Of a stretch of DNA of 64,000 nt, positions 1 through 9,070 are shown piece after piece; the first letter of the stretch is position 1; every line of letters begins with the position of its first letter. Below the pieces are notes generated by a model. It ran no database searches. It was not told the DNA's origin and saw only the letters and a program-made list of their open reading frames with translations. This stretch comes from an uncultured Duncaniella sp. (GTDB taxonomy: Bacteria; Bacteroidota; Bacteroidia; Bacteroidales; Muribaculaceae). The position numbers were made by a program, and so were the translations under genes. The DNA is taken from NCBI GenBank assembly GCA_910586665.1, contig CAJUIX010000014.1:22677-86676 (forward strand). The letters run 5' to 3'.

Positions 1-245
1 AGATGCTTGAAGGAGAGAATAAGCCGATAGGCTTGATTCTCTGCACCGGTAAAAACGAAGAGCATGTAGAGCTGATGCATCTCCACGAGAGCAATATCCG
101 CGTGGCGGAGTATCTCACGAAGCTGCCCGATAAAAAACTGTTGGAACGCAAGCTGCAACAGGCTGTCGAGATTGCTAAAGAGAAGATTTTGCACACGTGT
201 GTGCAAAATTCTGATGATTGCGAACCTCTAAACCTCAAAAACTGA
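1..245 (+). CDS. C-terminal end of a DUF1016/YhcG-type PDDEXK nuclease-family protein (partial)
   Basis: Only the last 80 or so codons lie in the window. The reading frame is open to the left edge, so the ATG at position 3 is probably internal. The segment PIGLILCTGKNEEHVELM, followed by a leucine-rich LPDKKLLERKL helix, resembles the C-terminal part of the DUF1016 (YhcG) nuclease family. There the GLILC strand follows the PDDEXK catalytic residues, which would lie upstream and are not visible. The stop codon overlaps the hsdS start (TGATG), so the gene sits in the type I restriction operon. DUF1016 genes are often found in such operons, usually between hsdM and hsdS, so hsdM is expected to the left of the window. 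The family assignment is fairly secure; the function here is unproven. Confidence 0.75.
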   Translation, partial: MLEGENKPIGLILCTGKNEEHVELMHLHESNIRVAEYLTKLPDKKLLERKLQQAVEIAKEKILHTCVQNSDDCEPLNLKN

Positions 246-1546
246 TGGCAACCTACGATAGCTATAAGGACAGCGGCGTGAAATGGCTCGGGCAGATACC
301 AAGCCACTGGGAGGTCAAGAAACTTCGCGCCTTTTTTTCGGAAGTAACAGAAGTTAACACCGCAACTGAAATTCACAATCAATTGCAATTCAAATATGGC
401 ACTATCGTTTCCAAACCCGATAACGGGATTGACAACGATGTGCTAAAAACGATATCCAGGTATACTATTGTCCGCCCCGGCGATATTGTTATAAACGGCC
501 TCAATCTCAATTACGACTTCATTTCATTCCGCGTTGGGAAGGTTGACAAATTGGGAGTTATAACATCTGCATATATTTCTATGCGTCCTAATCCCGACCT
601 TTCAGCCAAATTCTACGAATATCTGCTGAAAGCTATGGACGCGAAGAAAGTTTTTCATGGCTTCGGCACAGGTATTCGTGCAACCCTTTCTTTCAAAGAG
701 TTAAAGCATAAACCAATTCCATTGGTCCCCATTGCTGAGCAGGAGACGATTGTTGCGTATTTGGATAAGGTTACGGGAGAAATTGACCGTGCAATCGAGG
801 CACAGCAGAGGATGATTGACGCTCTTAACGAGCGTAAGCAAATCATCATCACTCGCGCCGTTACTCGTGGACTAAACCCCGATGCTCCGCTGCGCGACTC
901 CAGCATTGACTGGCTCGGTCAAATCCCCGAGCACTGGGAAATAAAGAAACTAAAATCTCTCGCAGATATTAAAGGTCGTATAGGATTTCGTGGTTACACA
1001 AACTCTGATTTGGTTGAACAAGGTCAAGGAGCTATCACCTTAAGTCCTTCAAATATTGTCAATGGCAAAATGAATTATAGTAAATGTTCTTATTTGTCTT
1101 GGCATAAGTATTACGAATCGCCTGAAATAATGGTAAGTAATGGGCATATTTTATTCGTAAAAACTGGCTCATCTTATGGCAAGACTGCATTTGTAACGAA
1201 CTTACCCTTGGAAGCTACAATCAATCCACAGTTTTCGTTAATCAAACCTCGTACTATTGACGCTTTCTTTTTGAATTACGCTATTTCTTCTCAATATTTC
1301 AAACTTCAAGTTGAAAAAGGCGTTATCGGTAGTACGATTCCAACGATTTCTCAAAGTGCTATAGGTAGTATGTTGGTTTTAACCCCTCCTGTCAATGAAC
1401 AAATTTCCATCAAAGAATATCTAAATACACTTTTTGAAAATTTAGATAAAGTTATCTTAAATTGCGAACGAATGATATCCTTGCTTCAGGAGCGTAAGCA
1501 AATAATTATAAACGAAGTAGTAACCGGCAAAAAGAAAGTGATATGA
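245..1546 (+). CDS. hsdS: Type I restriction-modification system specificity subunit HsdS
   Basis: HsdS sets the DNA target of a type I restriction-modification complex (HsdM2-HsdS-HsdR2). The ATG at 245 overlaps the previous stop codon and gives the family-typical N-terminus MATYDSYKDSGVKWLGQIP; an ATG at 218 is in frame but less likely. The 433-residue protein has two target-recognition domains. Each opens with a WLGQIP.HWE motif (near residues 15 and 229) and ends in a conserved helix with ERKQIII (near residues 198 and 423). These paired helices space the two half-sites. The central conserved part is richer in G and C than the second recognition domain (about 960-1480), which suggests domain exchange. 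The last four bases, ATGA, overlap hsdR, so translation is probably coupled. Length is normal and the gene looks intact. Confidence 0.93.
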   Translation: MATYDSYKDSGVKWLGQIPSHWEVKKLRAFFSEVTEVNTATEIHNQLQFKYGTIVSKPDNGIDNDVLKTISRYTIVRPGDIVINGLNLNYDFISFRVGKVDKLGVITSAYISMRPNPDLSAKFYEYLLKAMDAKKVFHGFGTGIRATLSFKELKHKPIPLVPIAEQETIVAYLDKVTGEIDRAIEAQQRMIDALNERKQIIITRAVTRGLNPDAPLRDSSIDWLGQIPEHWEIKKLKSLADIKGRIGFRGYTNSDLVEQGQGAITLSPSNIVNGKMNYSKCSYLSWHKYYESPEIMVSNGHILFVKTGSSYGKTAFVTNLPLEATINPQFSLIKPRTIDAFFLNYAISSQYFKLQVEKGVIGSTIPTISQSAIGSMLVLTPPVNEQISIKEYLNTLFENLDKVILNCERMISLLQERKQIIINEVVTGKKKVI

Positions 1547-4500
1547 CACAGACAAATACTCATGAAGACGGGGTTGAACAGTTGATAGAACGTGCTCTTG
1601 TCGGTTCTACTATCGAGGAACGCCGTCAGCATGGCATAACTCTCGCCGCTGAATTCGCCGACCGTCAGCAACCGGGCGACTATTTCTATTGGGGGCGCCC
1701 TGAAGATTTTAATAAGGATGTGGCAGTTGACACGCGCCGTCTCTGGTCGTTCCTCGAAGCCACGCAGCGAGACCTTCTCACCAAATGGCGAGGACGCGGA
1801 GAAATGCACGAGCGTATCGAAAAAGAGATTAAGAGAAAGATCGAAACCGTCGGTTCTCTTGAAGTGCTTCGAAAGGGCATTGAGGTTGATAATCTGCAAG
1901 GTGACAAGCGACTGCGCCTTTTCTATCCTCGTCCGAGTCAAGCCGACTCAGACGCAAGCCATATATTGTATGGGCTTAACCAGTTTTCCGTAACCCGACA
2001 GGCAACTTATTCAAAGTTGCGTCCAGGTAATGAGCTTGACATGGTAATCTATGTGAACGGTCTGCCAATCTTCACTTTTGAATTGAAGAATCCGTGGACA
2101 GGACAGACTGCCAAATATGATGCCATAAAGCAATATCGCGAACAGCGCGACCCTCGCGACCCGATGCTTATGTTCGGGCGCTGTCTCGCTCACTTCGCTA
2201 TTGACAAAGACGAAATCTATTCCTGCACCCGTCTGTCAGGCAGAAGTTCTTTCTTTATGCCCTTCAATCAGGGGATGCCTAACGGTCAGGGGACCGGTAA
2301 TCCGATAAATCCCAACGGTCATAAAACTTCATACCTTTGGGAACGCATTTTGCGTAAAGATGTAATTGCCGACCTTATCTCGAACTTCGCCATGATGGAT
2401 TATGGCGAATCGAAAAAGAAACAAGCGGTACCGCACATCTTGCGCAATGCTAAAAAACTTATTTTCCCGCGTTATCACCAACTCGATGTGGTGAACCGAC
2501 TTCTTGAAGAAGTAGGAACCAAGGGCGTAGGCGGACAATACCTTATTCAGCACTCTGCCGGTTCGGGTAAATCTAATTCAATTGCCTGGCTCGCCTTGAA
2601 ACTTATCAAGGCAACCCCTAAAACCATGGACGCTATCCGCGCAATAGCACTCGACAGGCAACTGTTTCAGACCATAATCATAGTTACCGACCGAAAGGTG
2701 CTTGACGCTCAACTTACTGCTAACGTCAAGGCTTTTGCGTCCGGCAAAAATATCGTTACCCATGCCGATAGTTCTGCGCAACTGCGCCAAGCTATTGAGG
2801 ACGGGAAGCGTATCATACTCACTACAATACAGAAATTCCCATACATTGTCGGCGACATTGCCGACATGAAGGACAATAACTTTGCTGTCATCATAGACGA
2901 GGCACACAGCAGCCAGAGCGGTATCGCCGCCGATAAGCTGAATGCTTCGCTCGGTCGTGATGAAGACCAGAACGGTGGTGATATTGACGAACTTATCGAC
3001 CGTCTTATTCAGGAACGTAAGATGAGTGCCAATGCCTCTTACTTTGCATTTACAGCTACTCCCAAGCGCGAAACCCTTGAACGCTTTGGTGTGGCTATGC
3101 CCGACGGCAGTTTCCGACCGTTCCATCTCTATTCGATGAAACAGGCTATTGAGGAAGGATTTATTCGCGACGTTCTCACAAACTACACCACATACCACAG
3201 CTTCTACGAAGTTGCCAAACGCACCGAGGAAAATCCCGAGTATGACGAGGCTCGCGCTCAGAAATTGCTTCGCAAAATGGTTGAGCGTGAACCGCACACC
3301 ATCGCTGCAAAGGCTGATGTCATGCTTAGCCATTTTGATGCAAAAGTGTTCCGATCGCGTAAGTTAGCCGGTAAAGCCAAGGCGATGGTCGTAACCAAGG
3401 ATATAGAGTGCGCTATCCGCTATTACTTCGCGCTCCGTAAACTCGCCGAAGAAAGACATTTGCCTTATAATATCCTTGTTGCCTTCTCCGGCACAAAGGA
3501 GGTGGACGGTGTGGAATATACCGAAGCCGGACTTAATGGTTTTCCCGACTCAAAAACGCCTGAGGAATTTGAAAAAACCGAAAACCGAATACTTGTCGTT
3601 GCCAACAAATATCTTACAGGCTTCGATCAGGAACTGCTATCCACAATGTATATCGACAAGCCGCTTGGCGGAGTCCTTGCGGTTCAGACCCTGTCGCGTC
3701 TAAATCGCATATCGCCTGAGAACAACAAGCGCAACGAAGACATCTTTGTGCTCGACTTCTTCAACACGGTTGACGATATGAAAGCCGCGTTTGATGATTT
3801 CTATACCTCAACAACACTCGACCAGGCAACCGACCCCAATGTTCTAAGCGAGCTTCGCAGTACACTTTTAGACCTCGGCGTTTTTACTGAGGAGGAAGTG
3901 GAACAATTCAACGAACTGTTCCACCGAGGAGCTGAGCAAGACGAGCTCTCTCCAATCCTCGATACCGCGCAAAACCGCTATGACAATGAAATCGAGTGGC
4001 CCGAAAACGGTAAAGCGGACTTTAAAATGAAGTGTAAGCAATTCGTTAAAGTCTATTCTCGAATTGCCGCCCTTATGGTTTTCGATGCTCCTGCGTGGGA
4101 AAAGATGTACTGGTATCTGCGCTTGCTCATCCCTCAATTGAAGGTGCCGCAGAACGGAGGTATTGATATTTCCGATCTGCTTGACAACACCGACTTAAAT
4201 ACATATTGCCTCAGCAGAACTGCTCTGAACGAGCATATTCAGCTTGAATCTGAGGAAACGCGCCTCGACCCGCTCGCGCCTAAAATGGTAAATGGTGGAG
4301 GCAATGAAGAAGACCGCACAGCCTTTGACATTATTCTTGAACATTTCAACGAAAAGCACATGAGTGGTTGGGAGGCAACGCCCGACGAACAGCGCACCAA
4401 AGTAGTACGCATTGCTCAGCTCGTTACTCAACAGACGCAATATCAGAATACAGTCGTAGGCAATCCCGACACAGAAGCCGCAGAGCGTATGTTTCAGGAT

Positions 4501-4692
4501 ATTCTCAACCGCGCAATGGCTCAGCAACGCAATTCCGACCTGTCGCTCTATCGACAGTTCCGTGCAGATGAGACTTTCCGCCATGACTTCGCTAACCTCG
4601 TCCGCGCAGCCATCGAAAATGCCGACCACCTAAGCAACATTCAGTATTACTCCGGCTCTCAAGGCTCCAACTTAATAGCAGCAGAACCATAA
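1543..4692 (+). CDS. hsdR: Type I restriction endonuclease subunit R (HsdR)
   Basis: The motor and nuclease subunit of the type I system. It translocates DNA using ATP and cuts unmodified DNA. The 1049-residue protein has the N-terminal PDDEXK nuclease (D166 in ELDMVIY, then E180-x-K182 in FELKNP). Next come two RecA-like helicase domains: Walker A SAGSGKS around 338-344, DEAH box at 452-455, and motif III TATPK at about 504-508. A QTLSRLNR motif VI and a helical C-terminal region follow. All expected catalytic residues are present, so the subunit looks functional. It starts inside the hsdS stop (ATGA) and ends 10 bp before the next gene. The hsdM methylase gene is not in the window. Confidence 0.96.
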   Translation: MTQTNTHEDGVEQLIERALVGSTIEERRQHGITLAAEFADRQQPGDYFYWGRPEDFNKDVAVDTRRLWSFLEATQRDLLTKWRGRGEMHERIEKEIKRKIETVGSLEVLRKGIEVDNLQGDKRLRLFYPRPSQADSDASHILYGLNQFSVTRQATYSKLRPGNELDMVIYVNGLPIFTFELKNPWTGQTAKYDAIKQYREQRDPRDPMLMFGRCLAHFAIDKDEIYSCTRLSGRSSFFMPFNQGMPNGQGTGNPINPNGHKTSYLWERILRKDVIADLISNFAMMDYGESKKKQAVPHILRNAKKLIFPRYHQLDVVNRLLEEVGTKGVGGQYLIQHSAGSGKSNSIAWLALKLIKATPKTMDAIRAIALDRQLFQTIIIVTDRKVLDAQLTANVKAFASGKNIVTHADSSAQLRQAIEDGKRIILTTIQKFPYIVGDIADMKDNNFAVIIDEAHSSQSGIAADKLNASLGRDEDQNGGDIDELIDRLIQERKMSANASYFAFTATPKRETLERFGVAMPDGSFRPFHLYSMKQAIEEGFIRDVLTNYTTYHSFYEVAKRTEENPEYDEARAQKLLRKMVEREPHTIAAKADVMLSHFDAKVFRSRKLAGKAKAMVVTKDIECAIRYYFALRKLAEERHLPYNILVAFSGTKEVDGVEYTEAGLNGFPDSKTPEEFEKTENRILVVANKYLTGFDQELLSTMYIDKPLGGVLAVQTLSRLNRISPENNKRNEDIFVLDFFNTVDDMKAAFDDFYTSTTLDQATDPNVLSELRSTLLDLGVFTEEEVEQFNELFHRGAEQDELSPILDTAQNRYDNEIEWPENGKADFKMKCKQFVKVYSRIAALMVFDAPAWEKMYWYLRLLIPQLKVPQNGGIDISDLLDNTDLNTYCLSRTALNEHIQLESEETRLDPLAPKMVNGGGNEEDRTAFDIILEHFNEKHMSGWEATPDEQRTKVVRIAQLVTQQTQYQNTVVGNPDTEAAERMFQDILNRAMAQQRNSDLSLYRQFRADETFRHDFANLVRAAIENADHLSNIQYYSGSQGSNLIAAEP

Positions 4693-4702
4693 ATATCAAT
4701 TC

Positions 4703-5698
4703 ATGGGAAATACCTATTATATTTTAGCAAACGATACAACGGTCATTGATCGTTTTCATATATGCACTTGGGAACTTCCACGAGAATCTTCTTACATAGA
4801 ATTTGGCCTGGAATTTCCACCAGAAACTTTCAAAAATAGCAATACTATTGAATTTTATCTGGCTATTCCAGATGTCAGACACAATGATTCGGTAACGTGT
4901 TTGTTGGATAATTTATCAGATCCACAGAACGGTCGTTTTGTCTTTAACGATATCGTTACTGGCATTGATAATATTGGTGAGGATTCTAGAGACGGGAAAA
5001 TCATCAAATTCGAAAACCGGGATAACATGACATTGCTTCCTTGTACTATTAACATCAAAGATGGTATTATTTGTCTTAAATTAAGGAAGCCCGGAAAACA
5101 TGAAGGGAGTCTCTATTGTAGAATTCTCGTAAAATATGAGAAGCGTGGAATCGCAATAAAGAAAAAGGGGATTGCGCAAACCACATACATATATGATTTA
5201 AAAATAAATGAAAAGCGTAATCTTCCTCAATCGGTATATGAGTTAAAAAACTCTCAAAATTTAAAAATTTGCTATATACGGAAGTTGTTTTGTCTGCATG
5301 CATTGCCTGATAATTTCACTTTTAGTTTTATCGATAATTCAAAATTGAAAAATATAAGGAAATTGGAATCTTCAGCATTTCAACGATATCTTCCACAGAT
5401 TATGGGAATCAGCAAAGATTGCTACAATATCATGTTTTTGAAAGATGAAGCAAAAGATGATAACTATAGCTATTCATTGTTCACGGTCTGCACAGAAGAA
5501 ACTATTGGTTCTAAACAGATTGCTTTGGCTATTGGTGCTAATATTTTGTGTACGTTATTGTTCGCTATATCTTCTTTGAAATTGGATGATTCCATAGGGT
5601 GGTATCTTCAAATACCATGGGAGTATTGGGCTGCACTGGGAATTGTAATAGCTTTAGGCCTCTATTTATTGATTCCATTAAAAAGATTACGTAAATGA
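4703..5698 (+). CDS. Unknown protein with two C-terminal membrane helices
   Basis: I do not recognise this 331-residue protein. About 270 N-terminal residues look soluble and rich in beta strands, with no signal peptide. They are followed by two hydrophobic segments near residues 272-291 (ALAIGANILCTLLFAISSL) and 306-325 (YWAALGIVIALGLYLLIPL), and then a short basic tail (KRLRK). This suggests a cytoplasmic domain anchored to the inner membrane by a C-terminal hairpin. The gene is much more AT-rich than the core genes of the window, which fits recent transfer. It starts 10 bp after hsdR and its ATGA end overlaps the PIN-domain gene, so the two are probably translated together. A membrane-anchored sensor or effector of a defence cassette is a guess from context only. 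Confidence 0.75.
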   Translation: MGNTYYILANDTTVIDRFHICTWELPRESSYIEFGLEFPPETFKNSNTIEFYLAIPDVRHNDSVTCLLDNLSDPQNGRFVFNDIVTGIDNIGEDSRDGKIIKFENRDNMTLLPCTINIKDGIICLKLRKPGKHEGSLYCRILVKYEKRGIAIKKKGIAQTTYIYDLKINEKRNLPQSVYELKNSQNLKICYIRKLFCLHALPDNFTFSFIDNSKLKNIRKLESSAFQRYLPQIMGISKDCYNIMFLKDEAKDDNYSYSLFTVCTEETIGSKQIALAIGANILCTLLFAISSLKLDDSIGWYLQIPWEYWAALGIVIALGLYLLIPLKRLRK

Positions 5699-7197
5699 AA
5701 GCATTGTTAGATACTAATATTATAATTCATAGGGAAGCAAATAAAATTGTTTCTCAGGATATTGGCATTTTATATCGTTGGTTGGAGCGAGGAAAATACA
5801 CTAAATGTATTCATTCTGCTACAATCGAAGAGATAAAAAAGAATCCAAACAAAGAAACGGTTGATTTATTTCTCGTTAAGTTGTCAAGCTATGAGGTTGT
5901 GGATTTACCGTCACCGATGCATCGTGATATCACAGCCATATCTTCTCGATTTGATTCAACTAATAACGACCATGTTGATAGTATTTTATTGAACGAGGTT
6001 TACGTTGGCCGAGTTGATATTCTAATTACGGAAGATAAGAAAATACATCGTAAAGCTCAAGCTTTAGGAATTCAGGATAATGTCTTTACCATTGATTCTT
6101 TCTTAGAGAAAACCTTTGCAGAACATCCAGAACTCGTCAATTACAAGGTCCTAAATGTTCAGAAACTTAAATTTGGGAAAATAAATGTCAGCGACCCTTT
6201 CTTTGATAGTCTCAAAGAAGATTATGAAGGGTTTGACAACTGGTTTATCCGAAAATATGATGATGAAGCATACATTACCATTAACTCTAATAATGGGATG
6301 CTATTATCTTTTCTATATTTAAAGATAGAGGATGAACATGAGAATTATTCAGATATTATTCCATCTTTTCCGCCTAAAAAAAGACTAAAAATTGGGACAT
6401 TTAAGGTCATTAGCAATGGCTTCCGACTAGGAGAGCGGTTTGTAAAAATTATTTTTGACAATGCTCTAAAAAATCATGTTCATGAAATATATGTAACCGT
6501 TTATGATAAACGGCCAGAACAAAGAAGGCTTATCGAACTGCTAGAGCAATGGGGCTTTATTTTATGGGGTAAGAAAGGTGAAGAATCTGTATATATTAGA
6601 GATTTCACGCCTAAGTTTTCAACTTCTAACTTAAGGAGTAGTTTTCCGTATATATCGAAGAATAATAGTATTTTCATTGTTCCGATATATCCTGAATACC
6701 ATACGGAATTACTACCGGATTCAATATTAAATACTGAATCGACAGAGGAGTTTATTGAGGATTTCCCTCACCGAAATTGTATCAATAAGGTATATGTTTC
6801 CAGAGCTGTGGAGCCGTTCCCAGGCGCAGGAGATATTTTGGTATTCTATCGTACAGGTGGCTATTACAAGAGTGTTATCACAACAATTGGAGTAGTCCAA
6901 GATGTTCGGTTTGACTTCCAGGACGAGGATGATTTCATACTTCATTGTCGCAAAAAAAGTGTATATCCGGAACAAGACTTACGAAATATGTGGAGGCATT
7001 CTGAAAGGAAACCATTTGTCGTGAGCTTTTTATATACATATTCTTTCCCTCATCGCATAAATATGAAGGAACTAATTGATCTAGGTGTTCTCTTAGGTGT
7101 TAATGATGCGCCTCGTGGATTTAAGCCAATTACCAAGAATCAATTTGAAATCATTTTAAGTGCAACCAAAAGTGATGAGAGTTTTATTATCGATTAA
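5695..7197 (+). CDS. PIN-domain protein with GNAT-like and PUA-like (EVE/ASCH-type) domains
   Basis: The first 130 residues match a PIN ribonuclease domain: LLDTN with D6, an acidic pair E45/E46, D92 or D95, and D114 in ITEDKKIH. These form the usual metal-binding acidic set. Residues of about 150-305 read like a GNAT acetyltransferase fold, with RLGERFVKIIFDNAL as the likely acetyl-CoA-binding helix region and LEQWGFILWG as the last strand. Residues of about 330-495 contain GDILVFYRTGG and VVSFLY, similar to PUA-like EVE/ASCH domains that bind modified bases or RNA. The PIN call is firm; the other two rest on pattern recognition. The gene overlaps both neighbours (ATGA at 5695; about 23 bp with the ASCH gene at 7175), which suggests a tight functional unit. 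It is AT-rich. A toxin-like RNase role is inference. Confidence 0.75.
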   Translation: MKALLDTNIIIHREANKIVSQDIGILYRWLERGKYTKCIHSATIEEIKKNPNKETVDLFLVKLSSYEVVDLPSPMHRDITAISSRFDSTNNDHVDSILLNEVYVGRVDILITEDKKIHRKAQALGIQDNVFTIDSFLEKTFAEHPELVNYKVLNVQKLKFGKINVSDPFFDSLKEDYEGFDNWFIRKYDDEAYITINSNNGMLLSFLYLKIEDEHENYSDIIPSFPPKKRLKIGTFKVISNGFRLGERFVKIIFDNALKNHVHEIYVTVYDKRPEQRRLIELLEQWGFILWGKKGEESVYIRDFTPKFSTSNLRSSFPYISKNNSIFIVPIYPEYHTELLPDSILNTESTEEFIEDFPHRNCINKVYVSRAVEPFPGAGDILVFYRTGGYYKSVITTIGVVQDVRFDFQDEDDFILHCRKKSVYPEQDLRNMWRHSERKPFVVSFLYTYSFPHRINMKELIDLGVLLGVNDAPRGFKPITKNQFEIILSATKSDESFIID

Positions 7198-7549
7198 ACC
7201 AGAATTTGTAGAAAAGATATTTGATGGAACTAAGAAATACGAATTTCGTAAGTCTTTGTTCAAGCGAAAAGATATAAAATGTGTCATAATCTATGCATCT
7301 GCACCGATTAAACGAATTGTTGGCGAATTTGAAATTGATGAAATATTATCCGATAAAGTAGATTTTATATGGGAAATTACAAAGAGTTGTGCTGGAATTT
7401 CCGAAGCATACTACATGTCCTATTTTAATCAAAGATCTAAAGCACATGCGATAAGAATAGGTCGTGTAATTAAGTATGATGAGCCGAAATCTTTGTCAGA
7501 TTTCGATATACAGCATGCCCCCCAGTCATTCAGATACATAACTAAATAA
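7175..7549 (+). CDS. ASCH-domain (PUA-like) protein
   Basis: A 124-residue protein when started at the ATG at 7175, which gives the typical ASCH opening MRVLLSIKPEFVEKIFDGTK followed by KYEFRK. An in-frame GTG at 7160 is less likely. The KPEFVEKI..G.KKYEFRK pattern marks the family. Later strands (VIIYASAPIKRIVGEFEI) form the rest of the small beta barrel. ASCH domains are PUA-like folds thought to bind RNA or modified nucleotides, and some are RNases. The start lies inside the 3' end of the PIN-domain gene, which itself has a PUA-like end, so the two products may act together. AT-rich like its neighbours. The precise biochemical role is unknown. Confidence 0.85.
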   Translation: MRVLLSIKPEFVEKIFDGTKKYEFRKSLFKRKDIKCVIIYASAPIKRIVGEFEIDEILSDKVDFIWEITKSCAGISEAYYMSYFNQRSKAHAIRIGRVIKYDEPKSLSDFDIQHAPQSFRYITK

Positions 7550-7593
7550 ACATGCTCTGACTTTTCATTGTGATACTTAAATAGAAATAATAC

Positions 7594-8502
7594 ATGAGTA
7601 TATGTATTTTCTGTCACGAAAATTCTGATGCCTCAAAGAGTGTCGAGCACATTATTCCCGAGTCTCTCGGGAATAAACATCACTTTTTGTCTAAAGGATA
7701 TGTTTGTGATAAATGCAATAATTATTTTTCTATAAAAATCGAAAGAGAGCTTTTGTCACAGCCTTATTTCGTTTCAATGCGATTTCGCAATGAAATATCT
7801 ACCAAGAAAGGAAGGTTAGTAAAAGAGAAAATGATATTTCCAGGAATCGCAAAAGCATCTGATGTTACAATGCAAACGACTAATATGGGAAGGATAATGT
7901 CTTTTGGTATTAGAGACGAGGAACTGTTTAATAGTATTAAAAATGGAAGAGTAAAAACGCTTATTGGACCATATATCCCAGAACCGACTTATCCAAATAA
8001 AATAATGTCACGTTTTTTAGCGAAATGTGCATATGAATACTTTTTATATAGCGTAGGGGAAGATAACTACGATTTATGTGTTCAAGAATTATTAGGCAAA
8101 GAAAATGACATCTTAAAGAGGCTGCGTGAATATGCCCGTTATGGCAATGGAGAATATTGGCAATATAACCAAAGAAGGATATATTCTGAGGGTGACATTG
8201 TATTCAATGGCGAAGATGGGCAGTATTATGAAAGACTTCATGAGATGAAATTCTTCGTTAAAGAATATACTAGAATGTCTAATGATAATATTTCTGCTGA
8301 GATATATTTTGTAATGGCTATTTCTGGAATTGAATATGCTATTTGTATATCGGATCCAAACATAACGGGATATCAAAAATGGATAGAAAATAATAATGGT
8401 ATATCTCCATTATTTTCTAAAGAAGAAAGTATTCGGTTGAGTTTGTCTGAAATAAATCCAATTTTAATAAATATTAAGGGACCTCGACGTTGTCAAGATT
8501 AA
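7594..8502 (+). CDS. HNH endonuclease-domain protein
   Basis: The N-terminal 45 residues form an HNH-type zinc finger nuclease motif: C4-x2-C7, then E18-H19-I-I-P, then C38-x2-C41-N42, as in the HNH_5 group. The remaining 255 residues are not recognised and may bind DNA or a partner. The 302-residue protein is AT-rich and follows the ASCH gene by 44 bp on the same strand. Such HNH genes are common in defence islands and mobile elements, where they cut phage or foreign DNA, but the substrate here cannot be read from the sequence. It is the last gene of the accessory region; a hairpin at 8747-8784 may end the transcript. Confidence 0.82.
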   Translation: MSICIFCHENSDASKSVEHIIPESLGNKHHFLSKGYVCDKCNNYFSIKIERELLSQPYFVSMRFRNEISTKKGRLVKEKMIFPGIAKASDVTMQTTNMGRIMSFGIRDEELFNSIKNGRVKTLIGPYIPEPTYPNKIMSRFLAKCAYEYFLYSVGEDNYDLCVQELLGKENDILKRLREYARYGNGEYWQYNQRRIYSEGDIVFNGEDGQYYERLHEMKFFVKEYTRMSNDNISAEIYFVMAISGIEYAICISDPNITGYQKWIENNNGISPLFSKEESIRLSLSEINPILINIKGPRRCQD

Positions 8503-9070
8503 GCCCAATACATGATAGATAAATAACATCACAATGCCAGTTTTACCAATCAATTACGCTGGAAGAATTTTGATTTAAATAAAGAGTTATACCTCCCTGT
8601 AAATTTGCATTTTATCGCTTTTTACAACAAAATATAATTGTCTATTCCAAAGTCTATTTACATAAATATCTAATAGTCAATTATAGCATATCTTTTCAAC
8701 GAGGAGGAGTATTGAAGCGGCGGAATCTTTCATAAAGATATTGTATCCAATGGCTGGGCAAGTGACTAACTGTCCGGCCATTGGTGGGTTTTAAGAGGTT
8801 ATTAATATTCATGGGTGGATTTTGTTAAGTGGATTAATAGGCTTTGGGCTGTCGGGTGGGGGGTGGTTTGAACGAATGTTCAAATTTATTAAACAAATGG
8901 GAAAGTGGGGTTTGGGTGGTTTTGTGTAAATTTGCGGTTGGTTTGATATGTATTGTATTCATCAGATAATCTGTTACATTCATTCGAAATAATCAATTCA
9001 TCAAAAGAATCTATTATATTCATCATTCAAAATAATCTGTTTCACCTTTTTAATAATTGAGTTTAGTATA
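8503..9070. other. Intergenic region between defence island and carboxylesterase
   Basis: No convincing gene in 568 bp. It holds a strong hairpin (8747-8784), two isolated -7-like boxes (TAAATTTG at 8600 and 8927) without well-spaced -33 boxes, and AT-rich imperfect repeats containing ATAATCTGTT near 8964 and 9039. It probably marks the right border of the acquired region. Confidence 0.5.
8747..8784 (+). terminator. Hairpin terminator candidate
   Basis: CCAATGGCTGG at 8747-8757 pairs with CCGGCCATTGG at 8774-8784 (one G-T wobble) around a 16-nt loop, followed by TGGGTTTT. It could end transcription from the accessory operon, about 245 bp after the HNH gene. Confidence 0.5.

Noticed and set aside
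8600..8934. Promoters at TAAATTTG boxes 8600 and 8927
   Set aside because: No TTTG or TTG at the usual 19-21 nt distance, so the boxes may be chance in AT-rich DNA.
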